Part shown: positions 58,118 through 64,000 of the stretch, in pieces
Layout: every line of letters starts with the position of its first letter
Numbering within the stretch: position 1 is the first letter of the stretch
Assembly: GCF_024519435.1 (NCBI RefSeq)
Contig: NZ_JALJRZ010000003.1
Location: 124,001-188,000 of the forward strand
From: Terrabacter sp. Ter38
GTDB lineage: Bacteria; Actinomycetota; Actinomycetes; Actinomycetales; Dermatophilaceae
Direction of reading: 5' to 3'
Length of the DNA: 64,000 nucleotides
Made by a program: the position numbers and the translations under genes
The notes under the pieces: model-generated
Databases searched by the model: none
What the model saw: the letters and a program-made list of their open reading frames with translations, nothing else
Told to the model about the DNA's origin: nothing

Positions 58118-59059
58118 ATGAGCGCGCTCTCACCTGCGACACCCGCCGAGCCGTCCCCGGCGCACCCGACCGGGCAGCAGTGGACCATCGGGCACGGTCC
58201 GTTCGAGGTGACCGTCGTCGAGGTCGGGGGCGGCCTGCGCACGTTCACCCGTGACGGCGTCGACGTCGTCGCGGGCTACGCCGCCGACGAGACGTGCGCG
58301 TGGGGTCGTGGCCAGCAGCTCATGCCCTGGCCCAACCGGATCCGCGACGGGCGCTACACGTTCGCGGGCACCGAGCACCAGCTGTCGGTCACCGAGGTCT
58401 CCCGCGGCAACGCGAGCCACGGCTTGGTCCGCTGGGCGCTGTGGGAGCTCGTCGAGCTCGAGGACGACCGCGTCACCGTCGGCTACCGCCTCCACCCGCA
58501 GCCGGGGTGGGACCATTTCCTCGACCTGCGCACCACCTATCTGCTCGACGACTCGGGCCTCGTCGTGACCACGGCCGCCCGCAACGTCGGGCCGTCGGAG
58601 GCGCCCTTCGGCTACGGCGCCCACCCCTACCTCGCCATCGGCGAGACCCTGCTGCCCGACGTCGAGCTGCGCATCCCGGGCGCGACGTGGGTCGAGGTCG
58701 ACGACCGGCTGCTCCCCGCCGCGACCCGTCCGGTCGACGGCGAGCCCTGCGACTTCCGCCAGCGTCGCCCCGTGGGTGAGGCCCGTCTCGACATCGCCTA
58801 CACCGACGTCGTGCGCGACCCCGACGGCATGTGGCGCGCCACCGTGTCGGCCGCCGACCGCACGACGACGCTCTGGGCCGACGCCGCCTTCCCGTGGCTG
58901 CAGGTCTTCACCGCGATCGCCGAGGACCGCAAGGGCGAGGTCGGCATCGCCGTCGAGCCGATGAGCTGCCCCGCCGACGCCTTCAACTCCGGGGAGGGCC
59001 TCGTCGTGCTGGCCCCGGGCGAGGAGTGGACCGGCACGTGGGGCATCTCCCCGGCCTGA
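58118..59059 (+). CDS. Aldose 1-epimerase family protein
   Basis: Galactose-mutarotase-like beta-sandwich enzyme of 313 residues, acting on the anomeric carbon of an aldose or on a phosphorylated sugar. Family landmarks are QQLMPWPNRIRDGRY, NASHGLVRWALWEL (substrate His), APFGYGAHPYLAI (catalytic His) and IAVEPMSCPADAFNSG (catalytic Glu). The natural sugar is unknown. It stands alone: divergent from the XPB-associated gene and convergent with the SRPBCC gene. Confidence 0.92.
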   Translation: MSALSPATPAEPSPAHPTGQQWTIGHGPFEVTVVEVGGGLRTFTRDGVDVVAGYAADETCAWGRGQQLMPWPNRIRDGRYTFAGTEHQLSVTEVSRGNASHGLVRWALWELVELEDDRVTVGYRLHPQPGWDHFLDLRTTYLLDDSGLVVTTAARNVGPSEAPFGYGAHPYLAIGETLLPDVELRIPGATWVEVDDRLLPAATRPVDGEPCDFRQRRPVGEARLDIAYTDVVRDPDGMWRATVSAADRTTTLWADAAFPWLQVFTAIAEDRKGEVGIAVEPMSCPADAFNSGEGLVVLAPGEEWTGTWGISPA

Positions 59060-59089
59060 CCGCGTCGACCGGACCGTCCATGGGACGCC

Positions 59090-59566
59090 TCAGTGGCCGA
59101 GCAGCACGTCCGAGGCCTGCTCGAGGGCCTGACGGGCGTAGCCCCGCCACATCCGGCCCACGAGCGGCAGGACGCGGGCGGCATACGTGCTCGTCGGGTG
59201 CAGCGTCCAGCTCCACGTCACCCGCACGCCCGTGCCCTCCGGCGCGAAGGTCCACCGGCCGTCGACGTGCGAGACGAGCGGCTTGAACGCCCCGGTGAAG
59301 TCGGTGAGGACGTAGTCGAAACGATCCGGCCGCACGACCTCGGTCAGCCGTTCGCGCATCGTCCCGCCGTCGGCGAGGGCGATGGTGCGGGTCTGTCCGA
59401 CCTCTCCCCACGGACCGGTCTGGTCGCGCACCTCGCGGATCGGAGGCAGCAGCCCGTAGCGCCGCGACATGAGGTCGGTCAGCGGGTGGGCGAGCAGGCC
59501 GTCGTACGCGGCGGCGACCTCCACGGGGACGGCACGGGAGGACTCGAGGTGCAGGGGCGTGGGCAT
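59090..59566 (-). CDS. SRPBCC (START-like) family protein
   Basis: Protein of 158 residues with the helix-grip fold of polyketide cyclase/dehydrase-type lipid-binding proteins: SSRAVPVEVAAAYDGLLAHP at the N-terminus, VRVTWSWTLHPTS as a late beta strand, and a long C-terminal helix (LVGRMWRGYARQALEQASDV). No catalytic residues can be named; ligand unknown. ATG at 59566 is 5 nt after TACGCT (plus-strand 59572-59577), so it may be leaderless. Confidence 0.78.
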   Translation of the reverse strand: MPTPLHLESSRAVPVEVAAAYDGLLAHPLTDLMSRRYGLLPPIREVRDQTGPWGEVGQTRTIALADGGTMRERLTEVVRPDRFDYVLTDFTGAFKPLVSHVDGRWTFAPEGTGVRVTWSWTLHPTSTYAARVLPLVGRMWRGYARQALEQASDVLLGH

Positions 59567-59645
59567 GCCCCAGCGTAGGTCGACGAGCCGGCCGGTCGGG
59601 GTCTCGACACCTGCGCGGCGCGGAATCCGGCTTGCCCCGAGCCGT

Positions 59646-59651
59646 TAGGCT
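59646..59651 (+). promoter_or_regulatory. -10 box of the cold-shock gene (TAGGCT)
   Basis: TAGGCT would start transcription near 59658, giving a 5' leader of about 65 nt before the GTG at 59723. Structured leaders are common in cold-shock genes, but no specific fold is claimed. Confidence 0.4.
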
Positions 59652-59722
59652 GGAGCGGAGCGCAAGGAGCGCCATCGAGTCGTGCCGCGAGAGCGCCGAC
59701 CGAGATCTGAACGAGGTGGACT

Positions 59723-60118
59723 GTGCCGACTGGCAAGGTCAGGTTCTACGACGCGGACAAGGGCTTCGGATTCATCTCCGAGGACTCGGGCGCGGACGTC
59801 TTCCTGCACGCGAACGCGCTCCCCGCGGGCGTCACGAACCTGAAGAAGGGCGTGCGTGTCGAGTTCGGCATCGTCGAGGGCCGCAAGGGTGCCCAGGCGC
59901 TGTCGGTCACGGTGCTCGACCCGGTCCAGTCCGTCGCCGCCAACAAGACCGCACAGACCCGCAGGACGCCGGAGGAGCTCACCGTCATCATCGAGGACGT
60001 CGTGCAGCTCCTCGACGGCGTCGGCAACGGCTACCGCTCCGGACGCCGTCCCGACCGCAAGCTCGCCTCCACCGTCGCCCGTGCCCTGCGCGGCCTCGCG
60101 GACGAGCTGGAGAAGTGA
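59723..60118 (+). CDS. Cold-shock domain protein
   Basis: RNA/single-strand DNA binding protein of 131 residues. The cold-shock domain covers residues 1-66: GKVRFYDADKGFGFISEDSG contains RNP1 (KGFGFI) and DVFLHANAL contains RNP2 (VFLH). A 65-residue basic/helical C-terminal extension (TPEELTVIIEDVVQLLDGVG and onward) makes it longer than the classic 67-residue CspA; this longer form is typical of one actinobacterial group. GTG at 59723 has GAGGTGG nearby (59713-59719). DUF3027 follows 4 nt later. Confidence 0.93.
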   Translation: MPTGKVRFYDADKGFGFISEDSGADVFLHANALPAGVTNLKKGVRVEFGIVEGRKGAQALSVTVLDPVQSVAANKTAQTRRTPEELTVIIEDVVQLLDGVGNGYRSGRRPDRKLASTVARALRGLADELEK

Positions 60119-60122
60119 GCTG

Positions 60123-60956
60123 ATGACCGTCACCACCCCCAAGACGGACGCCGTGCTGCTGGCCGCGTCCGACCTCGCCCGCAGCGTCCTCGAGGACGTC
60201 GCCGAGCCCGGAACCATCGGCGCGCACCTCGGCATGGACCTGCTCCAGGAACGCCTCGGGATGCACTGGTTCGAGTGCACGTCGCCGGGCTATCGCGGCT
60301 GGCGCTGGGGCGTCAGCGTCGCGCGGGTCTCGCGCGCCAAGGTGGCGACGGTCTGCGAGACCAACCTGCTGCCCGGTCCCGACGCCGTCCTCGCACCCGA
60401 GTGGCTGCCGTATGCCGACCGGCTCGCTCCCGGAGACCTCGGTGCCGGCGACGTGCTGCCCTTCCGCCCCGACGACCCCAACCTCGAGGCCGGCTTCGAG
60501 GCCACGGGCGAGGAGGACGTCGACCAGATGGCCTTCTTCGAGCTCGGCCTCGGACGTCCGCGCGTGCTCTCCGCCGAGGGGCGGGAGGTCGCGGCGAGCC
60601 GCTGGTACGACGGCGACCACGGCCCGACCGCTGAGATCGCGACGAAGGCCACCGCGCACTGCACGACGTGCGGCTACTTCCTGCCGATGGCCGGCGCCCT
60701 GCGCGCGACGTTCGGCGTGTGCGCCAACGAGTGGAGCCCGTCCGACGGCCGGGTCGTCTCGCTCGACCACGGGTGCGGTGCCCACTCCGAGACCGACATG
60801 GACCACCCCGAGCCGATGCCGATCGGGGAGCCGATCGTCGACGAGTTCGCGGTCGACCTCGAGCCGGCCGAGCGCGCGAACCGGGACGCCGAGGACCGGG
60901 ACGTCGAGGACCGGGGCGAGGAGTCGCACGGCTCGGACGACCCGGTCACCGACTGA
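60123..60956 (+). CDS. DUF3027 family protein
   Basis: Actinobacterial protein of unknown function, 277 residues. The core reads HWFECTSPGYRGWRWGVSVA, WLPYADRLAPGDLGAGDVLP, and then AHCTTCGYFLPMAGALRATF with NEWSPSDGRVVSLDHGCGAH, which bring three Cys and a His together as a possible metal site. The last 50 residues are acidic and repetitive. ATG at 60123 is 4 nt after the cold-shock gene stop, and the pairing with a cold-shock gene is a conserved actinobacterial arrangement. Confidence 0.85.
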   Translation: MTVTTPKTDAVLLAASDLARSVLEDVAEPGTIGAHLGMDLLQERLGMHWFECTSPGYRGWRWGVSVARVSRAKVATVCETNLLPGPDAVLAPEWLPYADRLAPGDLGAGDVLPFRPDDPNLEAGFEATGEEDVDQMAFFELGLGRPRVLSAEGREVAASRWYDGDHGPTAEIATKATAHCTTCGYFLPMAGALRATFGVCANEWSPSDGRVVSLDHGCGAHSETDMDHPEPMPIGEPIVDEFAVDLEPAERANRDAEDRDVEDRGEESHGSDDPVTD

Positions 60957-60972
60957 CCGCGCCCGACCACGG

Positions 60973-61003
60973 ACGAACCACCCGGCATACCCGGGTGGTT
61001 CGT
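60973..61003. terminator. Perfect 13-bp hairpin between DUF3027 and DUF2530 genes
   Basis: ACGAACCACCCGG (60973-60985) pairs with CCGGGTGGTTCGT (60991-61003), loop CATAC, followed by GCGTTT. It serves as a bidirectional terminator for the converging genes. The loop carries the over-represented GGCATAC motif. Confidence 0.75.
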
Positions 61004-61044
61004 GCGTTTCCCCGGCTGTGCGGCAGGGCGGAGGCGGAGGCGGG

Positions 61045-61317
61045 TCAGGCTGCGTCGCTCGCGTTGCCGCGGCCGCGCCACACGTAGACCCAGCCGATGA
61101 CGCCGAGCACGAAGCCGGCCACGCACGTCCACGGCCACCAGTCGCGGTCGCCCTCGTGGAGGGCGGGCACGACGAGGATGACGACGAGCGCGACGACCCA
61201 CGCGGCGAGCCCGACCTCGATGATCCGCAGCATCGGCACGGGCAGCGGTGCGATCTGCTCGGGCGTCGTCGGCTCGGCCGGCCGGGCCGGCACGTCGGGG
61301 GTGGTCTCGTCGCTCAC
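61045..61317 (-). CDS. DUF2530 small membrane protein
   Basis: Protein of 90 residues with two predicted spans (about 33-51 and 62-80) separated by a short acidic-Trp loop (HEGDRDWWPWTC). It matches the actinobacterial DUF2530 pattern; function unknown. The N-terminal 28 residues are Pro/Glu/Thr-rich and cytoplasmic. It is divergent from the purine permease gene, 58 nt apart. Confidence 0.8.
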   Translation of the reverse strand: MSDETTPDVPARPAEPTTPEQIAPLPVPMLRIIEVGLAAWVVALVVILVVPALHEGDRDWWPWTCVAGFVLGVIGWVYVWRGRGNASDAA

Positions 61318-61362
61318 GTGGACAGCCTAGGGTCTCGTCACACGCCTGAAACGCGCCGCCAC

Positions 61363-61368
61363 TAAGGT
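61363..61368 (+). promoter_or_regulatory. -10 box for a leaderless permease mRNA (TAAGGT)
   Basis: TAAGGT ends 7 nt before the ATG at 61376. This supports 61376 rather than the in-frame GTG at 61367 as the start. Confidence 0.55.
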
Positions 61369-61375
61369 GTGCGCC

Positions 61376-62872
61376 ATGTCGACGGATACACGCAAAGCGC
61401 CCACACAGACCGGGCTGGACGGCTTCTTCAAGATCACCGAGCGCGGGTCGACCGTCGCTCGCGAGGTCCGGGGCGGCGTCGTCACCTTCTTCACGATGGT
61501 CTACATCGTGGTCCTCAACCCCATCATCCTCTCGGGCGTCGTCGACGGCTCGGGCACCATGATCGGCGGCACGACCGACCTGGCCGAGAGCAAGCTGCTC
61601 GTCGCGGTCGGCACGGCGGTCATCGCCGGCGTCATGTCCATCCTCATGGGCCTCGTCGCGAACTTCCCGATCGCGCTGGCCGCCGGGCTCGGCATCAACG
61701 GCCTCATCACCGGCATGGTCATCACCCACTCGGCCGACAAGATCACCTTCGCCGACCTCATGGGCCTCGTCGTCATCGAGGGCGTCATCATCCTCGTGCT
61801 CGTGCTGACCGGCTTCCGCAAGGCGGTCTTCAGGGCCATCCCGGGGCCGCTCAAGGTGGCGATCTCCGTCGGCATCGGCCTCTTCATCGCCTACATCGGC
61901 GTCATCGACGCGGGCTTCGCGCGCCGGCCCACGACCCCCGGATCGGTCCCGAGCGAGCTCGGCATCGGCGGCAGCCTCGACGGGTGGCCGACCCTCGTCT
62001 TCGTCTTCGGCGTTCTCCTCATCGCCGTGCTGCTCATCCGCAAGGTCAAGGGCGCGATCCTCATCGGCATCGTCGCGGCGACCGTCCTCGCGATGGTGCT
62101 CGAGGCGGTCTTCAGCATCGGACCGCGCGTCTTCGACGACAAGGGCGCGCTGACCAACCCGTCGGCGTGGTCCCTCACCGTGCCCAAGCTGCCCGACTCG
62201 ATCACCAACACCCCGGACCTCGGGATCCTCGGCCAGTTCAGCCTGCTCGGCTCGTTCGAGAAGATCGGCGTCGTCACGGCCCTCATGTTCGTCTTCTCGC
62301 TCCTGCTCGCCGACTTCTTCGACACGATGGGCACCGTCGTCGCGATCGGCACCGAGGCCAAGCTCCTCGACGAGGACGGCAACCCGCCGCACACCGACCG
62401 CATCCTCGTCGTCGACTCGGTCGCCGCGATCGCGGGCGGCGCCGGTGGCGTCAGCAGCAACACGTCCTACATCGAGTCCGCGTCCGGGGTGGAGGAGGGT
62501 GCCCGCACGGGGCTCGCGTCGATCGTGACGGGCGTGCTCTTCCTGCTCGCGACGTTCCTCGCCCCGCTCTTCGCCGTCGTCCCCTCGGAAGCCGCGGCCC
62601 CGGCGCTCGTCATCGTCGGCTTCCTCATGATGACCCAGGTCAAGAACATCGACTGGGACGACATGGAGATCGCGCTGCCGGCCTTCCTCACCATCGTGCT
62701 CATGCCGTTCACCTACAACATCTCCGTCGGCATCGGTGCCGGCTTCATCGCCTGGGTGCTCGTCAAGATGGCGCGCGGCAAGCGCCGCGAGATCCACCCG
62801 CTGCTGTGGATCGTCGCCGCCTTCTTCGTCGTCTACTTCATCAAGGCGCCGCTGGAGTCGATGCTCACCTGA
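61376..62872 (+). CDS. NCS2/AzgA-type purine permease
   Basis: Nucleobase:H+ symporter for adenine, guanine or hypoxanthine, 498 residues with about 13-14 spans. GGVVTFFTMVYIVVLNPIIL is the first span with the AzgA consensus; ALAAGLGINGLITGMV lies in the substrate region. LLADFFDTMGTVVAIGTEA and GVSSNTSYIESASGVEEGAR contain conserved transport residues. A hydrophilic segment near residues 185-200 follows span 6. It stands alone between DUF2530 and the MarR gene. Confidence 0.92.
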   Translation: MSTDTRKAPTQTGLDGFFKITERGSTVAREVRGGVVTFFTMVYIVVLNPIILSGVVDGSGTMIGGTTDLAESKLLVAVGTAVIAGVMSILMGLVANFPIALAAGLGINGLITGMVITHSADKITFADLMGLVVIEGVIILVLVLTGFRKAVFRAIPGPLKVAISVGIGLFIAYIGVIDAGFARRPTTPGSVPSELGIGGSLDGWPTLVFVFGVLLIAVLLIRKVKGAILIGIVAATVLAMVLEAVFSIGPRVFDDKGALTNPSAWSLTVPKLPDSITNTPDLGILGQFSLLGSFEKIGVVTALMFVFSLLLADFFDTMGTVVAIGTEAKLLDEDGNPPHTDRILVVDSVAAIAGGAGGVSSNTSYIESASGVEEGARTGLASIVTGVLFLLATFLAPLFAVVPSEAAAPALVIVGFLMMTQVKNIDWDDMEIALPAFLTIVLMPFTYNISVGIGAGFIAWVLVKMARGKRREIHPLLWIVAAFFVVYFIKAPLESMLT

Positions 62873-62927
62873 GTGACGCTGTCGGACGAGGCGGTTCGCT
62901 CCCGCAACGCCAGAGCACGTGTGCCGT

Positions 62928-62959
62928 GAAGGCCCCCTCCCGCTCGGGAAGGGGCCTTC
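62928..62959 (+). terminator. Intrinsic-type terminator after the permease gene
   Basis: GAAGGCCCC-C-TCCCG-CT-CGGGA-A-GGGGCCTTC: 9-bp outer and 5-bp inner stems with one C-A mismatch, followed by TCTCGTGT. It is the clearest terminator in the window. Confidence 0.75.
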
Positions 62960-63013
62960 TCGTGTCCGGCGGGCCGCTCGGTGCGTGCCCGGTCTGTCCA
63001 GGGTTGGGAATGG

Positions 63014-63039
63014 TTAGCCGAGGTAATGAGTTAGGCTAA
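63014..63039. promoter_or_regulatory. Putative MarR operator/promoter
   Basis: TTAGCC (63014-63019) and GGCTAA (63034-63039) are inverted copies with centres 20 bp apart. TAGGCT inside the right arm (63032-63037) would be the -10, so a bound repressor would block it. GAGGAT at 63061-63066 is the ribosome site for the TTG start. Confidence 0.45.
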
Positions 63040-63072
63040 GTATCACCAGACTGCACTTCCGAGGATCCGCCC

Positions 63073-63522
63073 TTGACTGCCAAGAACCCGACCATCCGGC
63101 TCTCCAGAGCCGAGCTCGTCTCGCTCTCCAACGACATCCGACTCGCCTGCATGCGCATCTCGCGGCGAGTCCGTTTCGAGTCCGACCGCGAGCTGCCCCC
63201 GCACCAGTTCTCCGTGCTGTGCCGCCTCGAGGCCACCGCTCGCACCAACAGCGAGCTCGCCGACATCGAGCGAGTGTCCGCCCCGAGCATGAAGCGCACG
63301 ACGACCATGCTCGTCGAGCGCGGCTACGTCGCCCGGGCCGACGACCCCACCGACGGCCGACAGGTGATCCTGTCGCTGACCCCCGAGGGCCGAAAGGCGC
63401 TCAAGCGGATCCGGAAGCACCGTGACGAGTGGATGCTCTCGCGCTTCGAACAGCTCACCGACGACGAGCGTGAGCTGCTCCAGCGGGCCGCCGCCGTGCT
63501 GGCCAAGGTGGCCAGCGAATGA
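63073..63522 (+). CDS. MarR family transcriptional regulator
   Basis: Winged-helix regulator of 149 residues. The DNA-binding core is DIERVSAPSMKRTTTMLVER (recognition helix), with the wing in GYVARADDPTDGRQVILSLT containing the conserved D-x-R-x-G-like DGRQ. Helices at both ends form the dimer interface. The start is TTG at 63073. The stop overlaps the MFS gene by ATGA; a MarR repressor controlling a co-transcribed exporter is a common arrangement, so the ligand is probably an export substrate. Confidence 0.92.
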   Translation: MTAKNPTIRLSRAELVSLSNDIRLACMRISRRVRFESDRELPPHQFSVLCRLEATARTNSELADIERVSAPSMKRTTTMLVERGYVARADDPTDGRQVILSLTPEGRKALKRIRKHRDEWMLSRFEQLTDDERELLQRAAAVLAKVASE

Positions 63523-64000
63523 GCCCCACCTTCCACTCCCTCTCGATCCCGAACTACCGCGTCTACGCCTCCGGCGCGATCGTCTCCAACGTCGGCACGT
63601 GGATGGGGCGAGTGGCCCAGGACTGGCTCGTCCTCACGGTCCTCACCGACCACTCGTCGACGGCGCTCGGCATCGTCACGGGACTGCAGTTCCTGCCCTT
63701 CCTCATCCTCGCGCCGTTCGCGGGGATGCTCGTCGACCGCTTCCCGAAGCGGCGCATCCTCTTCCTCACCCAGACGGCGCTGCTCGTCACGGCACTGCTG
63801 CTCGCCGTGCTCACCGCGGCCGGGGTCGTCGAGCTGTGGCACGTCTACGCGCTCGCCTTCCTCCAGGGAGTCGCGACGGCCGTCGACAACCCGGCCCGGC
63901 AGACCTTCGTCTCCGAGATGGTCGACACCGAGCACCTGCCCAACGCCGTCGCGCTCAACAGCGCCTCGTTCAACCTCGGCCGCCTCGTCGGGCCGGCCGT
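63519..64000 (+). CDS. MFS exporter (3' truncated by window end)
   Basis: The frame starts at ATG 63519 (ATGA overlap with the MarR gene) and is open to the right edge, 160 residues visible. The start SLSIPNYRVYASGAIVSNVG with GTWMGRVAQDWLVLTVL is typical of the MFS_3/EntS-like exporters. Motif A is GMLVDRFPKRRILF, and the span 4 region contains NPARQTFVSEMVDTEHLPNA, also a hallmark of this group. Substrate unknown. Confidence 0.88.
   Translation, partial: MSPTFHSLSIPNYRVYASGAIVSNVGTWMGRVAQDWLVLTVLTDHSSTALGIVTGLQFLPFLILAPFAGMLVDRFPKRRILFLTQTALLVTALLLAVLTAAGVVELWHVYALAFLQGVATAVDNPARQTFVSEMVDTEHLPNAVALNSASFNLGRLVGPA

Noticed and set aside
63031..63039. IdeR/DtxR iron box (TTAGGCTAA core)
   Set aside because: Only the core nine bases match the 19-bp consensus; the flanks do not, and an inverted TTAGCC/GGCTAA pair fits a MarR operator better.

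Overview
The window is very GC-rich (roughly 72 percent by eye), densely coded DNA from an actinobacterium. Gene content and order point to a relative of the Intrasporangiaceae (Janibacter/Knoellia-like), but that placement is an inference from family recognition, not from a search. Support comes from menaquinone-type respiratory genes, many GTG/TTG starts, many apparently leaderless promoters (TANNNT 5-7 nt before the start codon), an MprAB-PepD-type stress cassette, and actinobacterial families such as DUF3027, DUF2530 and bacterial XPB helicase with its helicase-associated partner.

Layout. (1) 1-18.4 kb: a geranylgeranyl-reductase-family gene running in from the left, then a complete 14-gene complex I operon nuoABCDEFGHIJKLMN, mostly joined by 4-nt start/stop overlaps, then a polyprenyl diphosphate synthase. 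A Rex-like operator lies just upstream of nuoA. Reductase, complex I and prenyl synthase together form a menaquinone/respiration block. (2) 18.5-28.4 kb: accessory metabolism. It holds an alanine-racemase-fold gene paired with a sugar-lactone oxidase, a MmcQ/YjbR protein, a two-domain VOC protein, fumarase C, a secreted Asp-box protein, a DHA2 efflux pump and a RarD-type transporter. (3) 28.4-41.3 kb: korAB (2-oxoacid:ferredoxin oxidoreductase), divergent from a second, partial complex I cluster nuoA2B2C2H2I2J2K2L2M2N2. This second cluster has no nuoD, E, F or G, so it lacks the NADH module. A ferredoxin-fed, proton-pumping quinone reductase supplied by KorAB is the natural hypothesis. The cluster is interrupted between nuoH2 and nuoI2 by a 32-bp-periodic palindrome array that reverses orientation halfway.

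(4) 41.5-48.4 kb: htpX with an ECF-sigma-like promoter, pepN, a nucleotidyltransferase, a GNAT acetyltransferase, a VOC protein and an atypical SDR. (5) 48.5-58.1 kb, mostly minus strand: HtrA/PepD protease, histidine kinase, response regulator (with a tandem 11-bp repeat in its promoter), a small Cys-rich protein, XPB helicase, a stand-alone LigD phosphoesterase domain and the XPB-associated WYL protein, plus an HMG-CoA lyase on the plus strand. (6) 58.1-64 kb: aldose epimerase, SRPBCC protein, cold-shock protein, DUF3027, DUF2530, a purine permease, a MarR regulator and an MFS exporter that runs off the right edge.

The most unusual signals are the NADH-module-less, D-less second complex I beside korAB; the inverted 32-bp palindrome array at 34121-34327; a 114-nt palindromic element carried in frame inside the helicase-associated gene; and a strongly over-represented 7-mer, GTATGCC/GGCATAC, seen 34 times across coding and intergenic DNA. 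I saw no rRNA, tRNA, CRISPR array, transposase or phage gene.
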